A stretch of DNA of 10,599 nt, from contig PCTT01000006.1 of NCBI GenBank assembly GCA_002771585.1, forward strand, positions 26,234-36,832. Direction: 5' to 3'. Source of the DNA: Candidatus Campbellbacteria bacterium CG22_combo_CG10-13_8_21_14_all_36_13 (GTDB taxonomy: Bacteria > Patescibacteriota > Minisyncoccia > Phycocordibacterales > PCTT01). This document shows, piece by piece, positions 1 to 6,776 of the stretch (within the stretch, counting starts at the first letter, position 1; the number at the start of each line of letters is the position of its first letter). A program made the position numbers and the translations under genes. Under the pieces are notes generated by a model that saw nothing but the letters and a program-made list of their open reading frames with translations, had not been told where the DNA came from and made no database searches.

Positions 1-2
1 CA

Positions 3-491
3 GGACTTTCGACTTTCGACAAGCCTCGCCTATTGCGAGGCGGGTTTGCACTGATAGAGGTAATAGTTGTTTTAGCAATACTTGGAATATTGGCGGGGAT
101 AACAACAGTTTCTTTTTCCAAGTTTAGAAACACTGATGTATTGGAAGGAAATGTATCATCTGTTTTGTCTATGTATGCAAAAGCGAGAGAAAACACTGTT
201 TCTTCTTTAGAAAATTCTAAATATGGTGTATACGCAACAACAACCAAATTTGTAATATTTAAGGGTGACATTTATTCAGAAGGAGCTAGTGGTAATGAGG
301 AATTTGTTTTAGAGGGTGGAGTAGTTTTGAAGGATATAAATATCTTTGGTGGTGGACAGAGTGTCGTTTTTGAAAGATTAACAGGAAAAACATTAAATTA
401 TGGGTTTATAACGATTGGTATATCTTCTGATCCTACAAAAGATTTAGATATAATAATTGAAAAGACAGGTCTGGTGCGTAAAACTGAATAA
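3..491 (+). CDS. Type IV pilin-like prepilin (5' end uncertain, probably beyond window edge)
   Basis: A small prepilin. The prepilin-peptidase motif is visible as RGG^FALIEV, giving a mature protein that starts with Phe and has Glu at position 5, followed by a hydrophobic helix (VIVVLAILGILAGITTVSF) that would anchor it in the membrane and pack into a pilus or pseudopilus. The rest (about 120 residues) is a polar globular head without cysteines. The family position is pilin/GspG- or GspH-like; the exact role is not assignable. A TTG at 33 would give 152 residues with a 4-residue leader, but it lies in the loop of a palindrome and has no Shine-Dalgarno site. The frame stays open to the left edge, so the true start may lie outside. 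The gene ends 2 bases before the next prepilin gene, consistent with an operon. The leader region is encoded by repeat DNA. Confidence 0.85.
   Translation, partial: GLSTFDKPRLLRGGFALIEVIVVLAILGILAGITTVSFSKFRNTDVLEGNVSSVLSMYAKARENTVSSLENSKYGVYATTTKFVIFKGDIYSEGASGNEEFVLEGGVVLKDINIFGGGQSVVFERLTGKTLNYGFITIGISSDPTKDLDIIIEKTGLVRKTE
4..44 (+). repeat. Heptad repeat plus GC-rich palindrome inside prepilin leader (locus A)
   Basis: GACTTTC is repeated at 4-10 and 11-17 with a partial third unit (18-20). Then a palindrome follows, with arms GCCTCGC (23-29) and GCGAGGC (35-41), loop CTATT, and a trailing GGG. The array probably continues past the window edge. It lies in the open frame just before the prepilin cleavage site. 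Confidence 0.7.
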
Positions 492-493
492 TT

Positions 494-967
494 ATGTTTA
501 ATAAAATATATAATCAAAAAGGATCGATGTTGATGGAGGTTGTGATTGCCTCAGCCATACTATTATTTATAGTACTTGGGGTTCTTGGTTCTTTTGGTAT
601 CACAATAAGAACCTCTTTATCAAACACAAAACTATTACAATCCAGTTTTTTGCTTGAAGAAGGTGCGGAGGTTTTGAGGCACATGAGGGATGATTCTTGG
701 TCTAAAATCAGTAATCTGGTACCAAGCACAACATACGCGTTTATGAAAACAGATAGCGATTGGTCTATTTTTGAGGGTAAAGAATATATAGATGGCTTTG
801 AGAGAATCTTTTTGGTCGAGCAAGTGTCTAGAGATGGAAGTAGCGATATTTCAGAAAGCGGTACAATAGATTCGAACACAATAAGAGCTACAATAAATGT
901 TTCTTGGTATGAAAATAACGCTACCACAACCAAGTCTCTTTCTTTATATCTTACAAATATCTTTTAA
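494..967 (+). CDS. Minor pilin, PilV/GspI-like prepilin
   Basis: A 157-residue prepilin. The leader MFNKIYNQKG ends in Gly10, and the mature sequence begins SMLMEVVIASAILLF, so Glu falls at position 5 of the mature protein and is followed by a hydrophobic helix to about residue 33. The segment after it (LLQSSFLLEEGAEVLRHMRDDSW) resembles the region after the helix in PilV/GspI-type minor pilins, where ALLLAEQ-like and RD-like patterns are common. This supports a minor pilin that primes or tips the pilus in the cell envelope. The head is polar and lacks cysteine pairs. It starts 2 bases after the previous stop, with no clear Shine-Dalgarno site, so translation may be coupled. The subfamily is a best guess; the prepilin identity is well supported. 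Confidence 0.82.
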   Translation: MFNKIYNQKGSMLMEVVIASAILLFIVLGVLGSFGITIRTSLSNTKLLQSSFLLEEGAEVLRHMRDDSWSKISNLVPSTTYAFMKTDSDWSIFEGKEYIDGFERIFLVEQVSRDGSSDISESGTIDSNTIRATINVSWYENNATTTKSLSLYLTNIF

Positions 968-992
968 GAGATGAAGATTTATTCAGAATCAT

Positions 993-1048
993 GAATTACG
1001 AATTAACCCGCCTACCCTGCCTACCGGCAGGCAGGGAATTATGAATAC
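993..1048 (+). repeat. Composite palindromic repeat between prepilin genes (locus B)
   Basis: Left flank GAATTAC GAATTAA (993-1006), a core palindrome with 8-bp arms CCCTGCCT (1015-1022) and AGGCAGGG (1029-1036) around ACCGGC, then right flank GAATTAT GAATAC (1036-1048). The flanks have a 7-base period. The right arm sits just before the ATG at 1041 and the flank contains that ATG, so the repeat supplies the start region of the downstream gene. Confidence 0.75.
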
Positions 1049-1658
1049 AAACATTAAAGACAAAAAAACAATAAATAATCAAAGTAAGTCGTCGTTTTTT
1101 AGACGCATATTCTTAATTCCTAACCTGTCCGTCCGGCAGGCGGGTTCTAAATTCTATATTCGGAATAAAAGCGGTTTTTCTATAATAGAATTACTTGTAT
1201 ATGTGGCCGTGCTGATTTTTATGATTTTTGTGGTATTTAGCACCATATCTGTCACGAGAAATGCGTATAGAACAGTGAAAGCTACACGTATAATGCATGC
1301 ATCAGCGCTTTCTCTTTTTGACAGAATAGGCAATGAAGTACGATCGGCCTATGATATAAATCTTGCAAACAGTAGTCTTGCGAATGATTCTGGATCACTT
1401 GCTCTCACAAAAGATAATGGTGGTGCGAATGAGACAAAATTTTATATTGATACCGGAGTAGTTGTAGTCTCAGACGATTCGATACCAGAAGGTTCTCTAA
1501 CGAGTGCTGAAATGACAATAAATTCATTGAGGTTTGATGTATATGATAATACCTTATCCAAACTAGTTTCTGTTGTTTTTAACGCAAGTGTCTCTATTGG
1601 TGACTATACGTATAACAAAGAGTTTCGTAATTCTTATGTTTTAAGGGGTGGATATTAA
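1041..1658 (+). CDS. Minor pilin, PilW/GspJ-like prepilin with repeat-encoded long leader
   Basis: A 205-residue prepilin. The cleavage site is NKSG45^FSIIELLVYVAVLIF, with Glu at mature position 5 and a hydrophobic helix to about residue 70. The post-helix segment with aromatic and charged residues (HASALSLFDRIGNEVRSAYDI) is like that of PilW/GspJ subunits. The leader is 45 residues, much longer than the usual 6-20. Residues 24-40 are encoded by a composite repeat (heptads plus palindrome at 1110-1158), so this part of the leader is probably an in-frame insertion. It would be removed with the leader and do no harm. The ATG at 1041 has GGCAGGG just upstream, itself the right arm of another repeat. 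I see no ATG between the repeat and the cleavage site. The gene overlaps the GTG start possible for the next gene, or lies 7 bases before its better ATG. Confidence 0.82.
   Translation: MNTNIKDKKTINNQSKSSFFRRIFLIPNLSVRQAGSKFYIRNKSGFSIIELLVYVAVLIFMIFVVFSTISVTRNAYRTVKATRIMHASALSLFDRIGNEVRSAYDINLANSSLANDSGSLALTKDNGGANETKFYIDTGVVVVSDDSIPEGSLTSAEMTINSLRFDVYDNTLSKLVSVVFNASVSIGDYTYNKEFRNSYVLRGGY
1110..1158 (+). repeat. Composite palindromic repeat inside prepilin leader (locus C)
   Basis: Left heptads TTCTTAA TTCCTAA (1110-1123), core CCTGTC/GGCAGG hairpin (1124-1140, with one G-T pair) plus CGGG, then right heptads TTCTAAA TTCTATA (1145-1158). The whole element is in frame and encodes residues 24-40 of the prepilin at 1041-1658. 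Confidence 0.75.
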
Positions 1659-1665
1659 TTTTGTA

Positions 1666-2961
1666 ATGAATATATTTAAGATTAAAAAAAGAAATTATGA
1701 GGGAGGGTCTATTCTTTTTATGACTATTCTTTTTTTGTTAGCATTTTCCCTAACTACAATTTATGGTGTGATAAATCCGGTATTACGCGACATGAAAACA
1801 GTTCGTGGCGCAAGTATGTCTAGGCAATCTTTTTTTACGTCAGAGAGTGGTGTTGAGGATTTTGTTTACCGTTTAAAAAACAACATCACGCATGATAATG
1901 TGGAAACTATTGTTTTAAATAATAGAATTGCCACATCAACTTTATCTACGAATGGATATTTGGTAAACGTGACATCTGTCGGTGACACAGATTCTGTAAT
2001 TAGACTGACAAGCGTGGATTTGGTGCTTGCGAGTGGAGCATCTTTTAATTATGGGGTTCAGGCGGGGGATGGTGGCGTGTCTTTTGAGAATACAGCGTCT
2101 ATTTTAGGAAACGTAAATTCTAGTGGCCCAATAACGGGCTCTAATTCAAATATTATTTATGGCACCGCTATATCTTCAGGCCCTTCTGGACTTGTGGATG
2201 GTATACATGCCACAAGCTCTGTATATGCACATACGATACAAAATGCTGATATAGACGGTGATGCTTATTATCAAAATATTTCTGGCTCTACTGTAGATGG
2301 TGCGATGTATCCGGGAAGTCCGGATCAAGAGAGTATTGGTATGCCAATATCAGATGAACAAATAGAAGAGTGGAAAGCTGCCGCTCTTGCTGGTGGTGTG
2401 GTGAGCTCTCCATGCCCTTATAAAATTACAAACGCTACAACAATTGGACCAAAGAAAATAAATTGTAATTTAGAGATAAGTGGCAATAATTACACAATTA
2501 ATATTTCTGGCAATTTGTGGATTGATGGTGATATTGAAATAAAAAACAGCCCAACCCTTAGGGTTGCTGATTCAATGTCTGGTAAAAGTGTCGTTATTGT
2601 TGCAGACAATGATTCAAATAGAAGTGTTGGTGGTGTAATATATCTTGAAAATTCATCTGTATTTGAAGGCAACGGTAATAATTCTTTTATACTTTTTATA
2701 TCGAAAAATAACAGTGCATCAACTGGAGGAGAAAATACGGCTATTAGTGCGGGGAATTCTATGTATGGAGACGTATTATTGTATGCGCCAGACGGTGAAA
2801 TAAAGTTACAAAATAGTGTTTCTATTAAGGAAGTCACAGCTTACAAAATAAGTATAAAAAACTCTGCACAAATCATATACGAGACAGGTATTGCTAATTT
2901 GTTGTTTGATTCTGGCCCAGGTGGTGGTTTTGAGGTTGGAGATTGGGTAGAAACAGAATAG
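1666..2961 (+). CDS. PilX/GspK-like minor pilin with large beta-rich domain
   Basis: A 431-residue protein if started at the ATG at 1666. This start is preferred because AAGGGGTGG sits 14 bases upstream, whereas the GTG at 1648 overlaps the previous gene and leaves that site no room. The N terminus NYEGGSILFMTILFLLAFSLTTIYG is prepilin-like but has no Glu5 after either Gly, as in GspK-type subunits. It is followed by SFFTSESGVEDFVYRL, close to the AAESGxEDAxYRL pattern of PilX-like proteins. From about residue 120 to the end it is rich in Gly, Ser, Asn, Ile and Val with short repeated strand-like pieces (SGNLWIDGDIEIKNS, SGPITGSNSNIIYG), suggesting a right-handed beta-helix or similar surface domain. 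Two cysteines (SSPCPYK and KINCNLE) could form a disulfide. It probably acts at the pilus tip; the beta-helix call is inference. Confidence 0.75.
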   Translation: MNIFKIKKRNYEGGSILFMTILFLLAFSLTTIYGVINPVLRDMKTVRGASMSRQSFFTSESGVEDFVYRLKNNITHDNVETIVLNNRIATSTLSTNGYLVNVTSVGDTDSVIRLTSVDLVLASGASFNYGVQAGDGGVSFENTASILGNVNSSGPITGSNSNIIYGTAISSGPSGLVDGIHATSSVYAHTIQNADIDGDAYYQNISGSTVDGAMYPGSPDQESIGMPISDEQIEEWKAAALAGGVVSSPCPYKITNATTIGPKKINCNLEISGNNYTINISGNLWIDGDIEIKNSPTLRVADSMSGKSVVIVADNDSNRSVGGVIYLENSSVFEGNGNNSFILFISKNNSASTGGENTAISAGNSMYGDVLLYAPDGEIKLQNSVSIKEVTAYKISIKNSAQIIYETGIANLLFDSGPGGGFEVGDWVETE

Positions 2962-2963
2962 TT

Positions 2964-2991
2964 TTGGTATGAGTCTATCGGATGTTAGAAT
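2964..2991 (+). promoter_or_regulatory. Putative promoter of tpiA (leaderless)
   Basis: TTGGTA (2964-2969), 16 bases, then an extended -10 box TGT-TAGAAT (hexamer 2986-2991). The hexamer ends exactly 8 bases before the ATG at 3000, so transcription would begin at or next to the start codon. Pattern-based; transcripts are not known. Confidence 0.5.
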
Positions 2992-2999
2992 ATAGGTAT

Positions 3000-3779
3000 A
3001 TGAATTCAAAAACTAAATATGTAATAGGGAACTGGAAAATGGAGCCACGAACTGCCGTGGAGGCACGAGCTTTATTTTTATCTATAAAAAAACAATCCTC
3101 TCGTATAAAAAACACATCTATTATTATTTGTCCTCCAGCAATTTTTTTGGGAGACCTGCAAATGGCACATTCTGGTAATAAGATTTCAATAGGTGCCCAG
3201 AATGTATTTTGGGAGAATCCATCTTCTGGTAGGGGTGCTTTTACTGGAGAGATTTCAGCAAACCAGTTGATAGACAGCAGTGTAGAGTATGTTATTGTCG
3301 GGCATTCTGAGAGAAGGGCATTGGGTGAGACTAATGAAATAGTTGCAGAGAAACTACATACAATTGTTGAAGCAAAATTAACACCAATTTTATGTATTGG
3401 TGAAAGATTGAGGGATGAAGAAGGAGAATATTTGTCTTTTATAAAAGAACAAATAGAGACAGCCCTCCGAGATGTACCACACAATAAAATTAAAAATATC
3501 ATTATTGCTTATGAACCAGTCTGGGCTATTGGTAGGGGGGATGACGCTATGGGGCCAAAAGATATGCATGAGGTTTCTCTTTATATACACAAAATACTTG
3601 TTTCTATGTTTGGTAAGAAAATTGCGAGTGGCGTTGATGTGGTTTATGGAGGTTCTGTAGAAAGAAGTAACGCAGAAGAGCTAATAAAAGGCGGTGAAAT
3701 ATCGGGATTTTTGGTTGGTCACGCTTCGCTTTATGCAGATCATTTTATTGATATTGTTAAAATTGTTGATAATTCATAA
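3000..3779 (+). CDS. tpiA: Triosephosphate isomerase
   Basis: A cytosolic glycolytic enzyme interconverting dihydroxyacetone phosphate and glyceraldehyde 3-phosphate. It has 259 residues, normal for a TIM-barrel monomer of about 250. Visible hallmarks are N11-W-K13-M (catalytic Lys13), GHSERR with catalytic His102, AYEPVWAIG with catalytic Glu172, and the phosphate-binding VVYGGSV (residues 214-220). The ATG at 3000 gives MNSKTKYVIGNWKM, the usual distance to NWK. An in-frame ATG at 2982 lies inside the putative promoter and adds six unconserved residues, so it is rejected. Two odd points: loop 6 reads AIGRGDDA where AIGTGKTA is usual, and the second phosphate-binding loop reads LVGHASL (His241) where LVGGASL is usual. 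pgk follows after 14 bases, so the two are probably cotranscribed. Function is confident; kinetic effects of the changes are unknown. Confidence 0.96.
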   Translation: MNSKTKYVIGNWKMEPRTAVEARALFLSIKKQSSRIKNTSIIICPPAIFLGDLQMAHSGNKISIGAQNVFWENPSSGRGAFTGEISANQLIDSSVEYVIVGHSERRALGETNEIVAEKLHTIVEAKLTPILCIGERLRDEEGEYLSFIKEQIETALRDVPHNKIKNIIIAYEPVWAIGRGDDAMGPKDMHEVSLYIHKILVSMFGKKIASGVDVVYGGSVERSNAEELIKGGEISGFLVGHASLYADHFIDIVKIVDNS

Positions 3780-3793
3780 TACAAAAACATACA

Positions 3794-4948
3794 ATGATAA
3801 ATCTTCCGGTGATAACAAGTAATACAGAATTAAAAGGTAAAAAAGTTTTATTAAGAGTTGGTTTTAGTGTTCCGGTTCGTGACGGGAAAATAGAAAACGA
3901 TTTTAGGATACGAAAGGCGCTTCCAACTATCAATTGGTTGCGGGAACAGGGTGCAAAAATAATTCTTGTAAGTCATATTTGGGGTGATGAAACAACTTCT
4001 TTGAAAATTGTTCACGAATATTTGGAGAAAATGATGGAAGTTAAATTTTCTCCAGATTGTGTTGGAGAGAATGCTATTAAAATTGTTGAAGAAATGAAAG
4101 ATGGCGATGTGGTTTTGCTTGAAAATACAAGACTTCATGACGGTGAGGTTGGAAACCAAGAAAAAGTTGCAGAGGCTCTAGCTAAACTCGCAGATATTTA
4201 TGTAAATGATGCATTTTCTGTATCTCATAGATTTCATGCTTCTATAGTGGGTGTGCCGAATTTTTTACCCTCATATATAGGTCTTCAATTTAAAGAAGAA
4301 ATGGATCACTTAGCGCTTTCTTTTAGTCCACCAAGACCTTTTTTGTTTGTTTTGGGTGGTGCTAAATTTACAACCAAAATACCACTTATAAGAAAGTTTT
4401 TGGAAAAGGCTGACATTGTATATGTGGCAGGAGCATTGGTTAAACCGTTTTTATTAGAGAAAGGGCTTACAATAAACCAAGAGCATGTTCCACCAAATAT
4501 GGGGTCTGTCGCTGATATTGCTGATGACCCAAAGCTAAGATTTCCATCAGATGTAGTATGTTTTAATGGAGAAACTTCAGAAAATATCGGGTTGGAAAAA
4601 TGCGAGATTGAAATTGGAAATATAATTGACATAGGCGCTAGCTCGGTTGAAGATTTGAGAGAGTTGGTTTCTGAATCCGCTTTTGTTTTATGGAACGGTC
4701 CGCTTGGGGATTATCAAAAAGACTTCTCTGAAGGAACAATTGGTTTTGCTAAGATTTTGATAGATAGTGGCGTTACTTCTGTTGTTGGTGGCGGGGACAC
4801 TATGGCCGTGCTCGAGAATGAGGGTCTAGACTATGAGCATGGATTTACTTTTACCTCTACTGCGGGAGGCGCAATGCTTCAGTTTTTGGCGGATGAAACA
4901 CTTGTGGGTATAGATGCAATAATAAGAAGCAATAAAAATAGAGTATAA
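3794..4948 (+). CDS. pgk: Phosphoglycerate kinase, divergent substrate site
   Basis: Transfers phosphate between 1,3-bisphosphoglycerate and ADP in glycolysis, in the cytosol. It has 384 residues, normal for bacterial Pgk (about 390). Recognisable family blocks are DFRIRKALPTI, LLENTRLH, NDAFSVSHRFHASIVGV, GGAKFTTKI, VLWNGPLG, VVGGGDTMAVL and STAGGAMLQF, covering both lobes and the nucleotide site. Several normally invariant positions differ. The signature RVDFNVP or RADLNVP is RVGFSVP (Gly23 and Ser25 in place of Asp and Asn), SHLGRP is SHIWGD (the Arg is lost and the following loop is short), and STGGGA is STAGGA. The replaced Asp, Asn and Arg bind 3-phosphoglycerate in known enzymes. R38, the ENTR Arg and the SHR Arg remain. 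No Shine-Dalgarno site is visible; it is probably cotranscribed with tpiA. Identity is certain, full activity less so. Confidence 0.95.
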   Translation: MINLPVITSNTELKGKKVLLRVGFSVPVRDGKIENDFRIRKALPTINWLREQGAKIILVSHIWGDETTSLKIVHEYLEKMMEVKFSPDCVGENAIKIVEEMKDGDVVLLENTRLHDGEVGNQEKVAEALAKLADIYVNDAFSVSHRFHASIVGVPNFLPSYIGLQFKEEMDHLALSFSPPRPFLFVLGGAKFTTKIPLIRKFLEKADIVYVAGALVKPFLLEKGLTINQEHVPPNMGSVADIADDPKLRFPSDVVCFNGETSENIGLEKCEIEIGNIIDIGASSVEDLRELVSESAFVLWNGPLGDYQKDFSEGTIGFAKILIDSGVTSVVGGGDTMAVLENEGLDYEHGFTFTSTAGGAMLQFLADETLVGIDAIIRSNKNRV

Positions 4949-4955
4949 ATCTCTG

Positions 4956-4964
4956 TGGTACAAT
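4956..4964 (+). promoter_or_regulatory. Extended -10 promoter of recJ (leaderless)
   Basis: TGG-TACAAT, an extended -10 box whose hexamer (4959-4964) ends exactly 8 bases before the recJ ATG. It lies in the 24-base gap after pgk. No convincing -35 box is seen, which extended -10 promoters can tolerate. No Shine-Dalgarno site exists, fitting a leaderless mRNA. Confidence 0.55.
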
Positions 4965-4972
4965 AATAAAAT

Positions 4973-6709
4973 ATGCACAGATATCAGGTATTAGATGATT
5001 TAGCACAAGAAATGCCCGACGAACTTGGGCATTTTTCTTCTCTAACTAAAAAACTTTTAAAAAATAGAGGCATTCATAAAAATGAAGACGCACAAGCTTT
5101 TTTAAATCCATCCTATGATGACGGGGTGCACGACCCGTTTTTGCTTAAGGATATGGATAAGTCGGTCGAGAGAATCATTAAGGCTGTTTCTGATAATCAA
5201 AAAGTAGTGATTTTTAGTGATTATGATACTGATGGTATACCTGGAGCGGTTGTGCTTCATGATTTTTTCAAAAAAATAGGGTTTGAAAATTTTACAAACT
5301 ATATTCCCCATAGGAACAAAGAAGGTTTTGGACTTAACACTGATGCAATACAAAAATTTGTTGACGAAGGAGTAAAGCTCTTAATTACAATTGATTGTGG
5401 CACGGCAAACAATAGGGAAGTTGAGTTTGCAAATGAAGCTGGTATTGATGTGATTATCACAGATCACCACCTACCAAATGGAGATCTTCCAGATGCGTAT
5501 GCAATACTAAACCCAAAACAGCCAGGTTGTGAGTATCCTTTTAAGGAGTTGTGTGGCGCTGGTGTAGTTTTTAAGCTCGTACAAGGACTTATCCAACACG
5601 GCAGAAGAGAGGGGTGGCCTGCCCTCAGTAGCTTTAGCGAAGGAGTGGAAAAATGGCTTCTTGATATGGTCGGTATTGCCACCGTTTCAGACATGGTGCC
5701 TCTTGTGGGAGAGAATAGGGTTTTTGCTCGTTTTGGACTCTTGGTACTTAGAAAATCTCCAAGACCGGGACTTCAGCATTTGCTAAAAATTACAGGTACA
5801 AATCAAAAATATTTAACAGAAACAGACATAGGTTTTACTATAGGTCCAAGAATAAACGCAGCCTCCAGAATGGATAAACCAGAAGACGCATTTGAGCTTC
5901 TCTCCACGAATGATCTAGAACACGCAGGAATTCATGCCGAGCATCTTGATGGTATAAACAATGAAAGAAAAGGTGTGGTAGCGTCGATGGTAAAAGAAGC
6001 TAAGAAAAAAATTGAAGCAAGAATTGCAGAGGGAAGAGAACTTGGTCCCGTGATAGTGATGGGTAATACTCACTGGAAGCCATCTCTATTAGGTCTTGTC
6101 TGCAATACTTTGTCGGAAACATACAATAAACCATCATTTCTTTGGGGTCGGGACGGTAGCCCAACAATAAAAGGATCCTGTCGTTCTGATGGTGTTATGA
6201 ATTTGGTGCATTTAATGGATAAGGTAGAAGATGGTGTGCTTGTAGAGTTTGGTGGTCACGAATTTTCTGGAGGTTTTTCTGTGACAGAGGATGGTGTGCA
6301 TCATTTAGAAGAAGCTTTTACAAAAGCATATACCGCACTTGGTGCAGATGATGTGATAAAAAGTCTTATAGAGATTGATACAAAACTTTCTCTCGATGAT
6401 GTGAATTGGCAAAATTATGACGAGATTGAAAAATTGTCACCATTTGGTGTTGGTAATAAACAACCCTTGTTTTTGTTTGAGGGTGTTATTCCAGATTCTG
6501 TAACTACTTTTGGTAAGCAAAACAACCATTTAAAGCTTGTATTCTCAAACAGCAGTGGTCAAAAAATAAATGCTATCACTTTTTTCAAAATACCCGATAA
6601 CTTTAAAGCTCTGGATAGGATTGGGCCAGTTAACTTAGTTGCACATATTGAGAAATCTACATTTGGATACAAACCCGAATTGAGGCTAAGAATTGTTGAT
6701 ATAGTTTAG
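4973..6709 (+). CDS. recJ: Single-stranded-DNA-specific exonuclease RecJ
   Basis: A 5'-to-3' single-strand DNA exonuclease of the DHH superfamily, acting in recombination and repair in the cytoplasm. It has 578 residues, the usual size. DHH domain: VVIFSDYDTDGIPG (Asp83, 85 and 87; DYDADG is usual), IDCGTANN (Asp141) and ITDHH (164-166) bind the two metal ions, followed by CGAGVVFKL (194-202). The middle block GPRINAASRMD (291-301) is typical of RecJ. DHHA1 domain: FGGHEFSGGFSV with GGH at 427-429. The C-terminal part (about 465-578) looks like the OB-fold region, including LSPFGVGNKQPLF. Start: the ATG at 4973 is 8 bases after an extended -10 box. A terminator-like hairpin lies inside the first codons (5011-5036). 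With ComEC and pilins nearby, it could process incoming DNA, but RecJ is also a general repair enzyme. Confidence 0.96.
   Translation: MHRYQVLDDLAQEMPDELGHFSSLTKKLLKNRGIHKNEDAQAFLNPSYDDGVHDPFLLKDMDKSVERIIKAVSDNQKVVIFSDYDTDGIPGAVVLHDFFKKIGFENFTNYIPHRNKEGFGLNTDAIQKFVDEGVKLLITIDCGTANNREVEFANEAGIDVIITDHHLPNGDLPDAYAILNPKQPGCEYPFKELCGAGVVFKLVQGLIQHGRREGWPALSSFSEGVEKWLLDMVGIATVSDMVPLVGENRVFARFGLLVLRKSPRPGLQHLLKITGTNQKYLTETDIGFTIGPRINAASRMDKPEDAFELLSTNDLEHAGIHAEHLDGINNERKGVVASMVKEAKKKIEARIAEGRELGPVIVMGNTHWKPSLLGLVCNTLSETYNKPSFLWGRDGSPTIKGSCRSDGVMNLVHLMDKVEDGVLVEFGGHEFSGGFSVTEDGVHHLEEAFTKAYTALGADDVIKSLIEIDTKLSLDDVNWQNYDEIEKLSPFGVGNKQPLFLFEGVIPDSVTTFGKQNNHLKLVFSNSSGQKINAITFFKIPDNFKALDRIGPVNLVAHIEKSTFGYKPELRLRIVDIV
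5011..5036 (+). other. Terminator-like hairpin inside the 5' end of recJ
   Basis: AATGCCC (5011-5017) pairs with GGGCATT (5027-5033) around a 9-base loop, and the T tract runs through 5036 (ATTTTT). It sits 39-64 bases from the start codon. It has the shape of an intrinsic terminator or attenuator, but coding constraint alone could produce it. Confidence 0.35.
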
Positions 6710-6762
6710 CTTTGGACTTTATAGAATTATGTATAAAAAGTAGTTATTTTAAATAAAAATAT

Positions 6763-6768
6763 TATAAT
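6763..6768 (+). promoter_or_regulatory. -10 box upstream of the 6777 gene (leaderless)
   Basis: A perfect TATAAT that ends 8 bases before the ATG at 6777, the same spacing as for tpiA and recJ. The surrounding sequence is very AT-rich, so the match alone is weak. The constant spacing is what supports it. No Shine-Dalgarno site. Confidence 0.45.
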
Positions 6769-6776
6769 TATTTAAT

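Noticed and set aside
2547..2569. Hairpin CAACCC-TTA-GGGTTG inside the PilX-like gene
   Set aside because: A six-bp stem with a bulged extension inside a long coding region, with no T tract and no repeat nearby; likely chance.
3045..3060. Hairpin CCACG/CGTGG near the start of tpiA as a third early attenuator
   Set aside because: Only five base pairs and not followed directly by a T run, so it does not fit the recJ and comEC pattern.
2975..3502. Minus-strand open frame of 175 codons opposite tpiA
   Set aside because: tpiA is unmistakable on the plus strand, and the antisense frame shows no recognisable motif.
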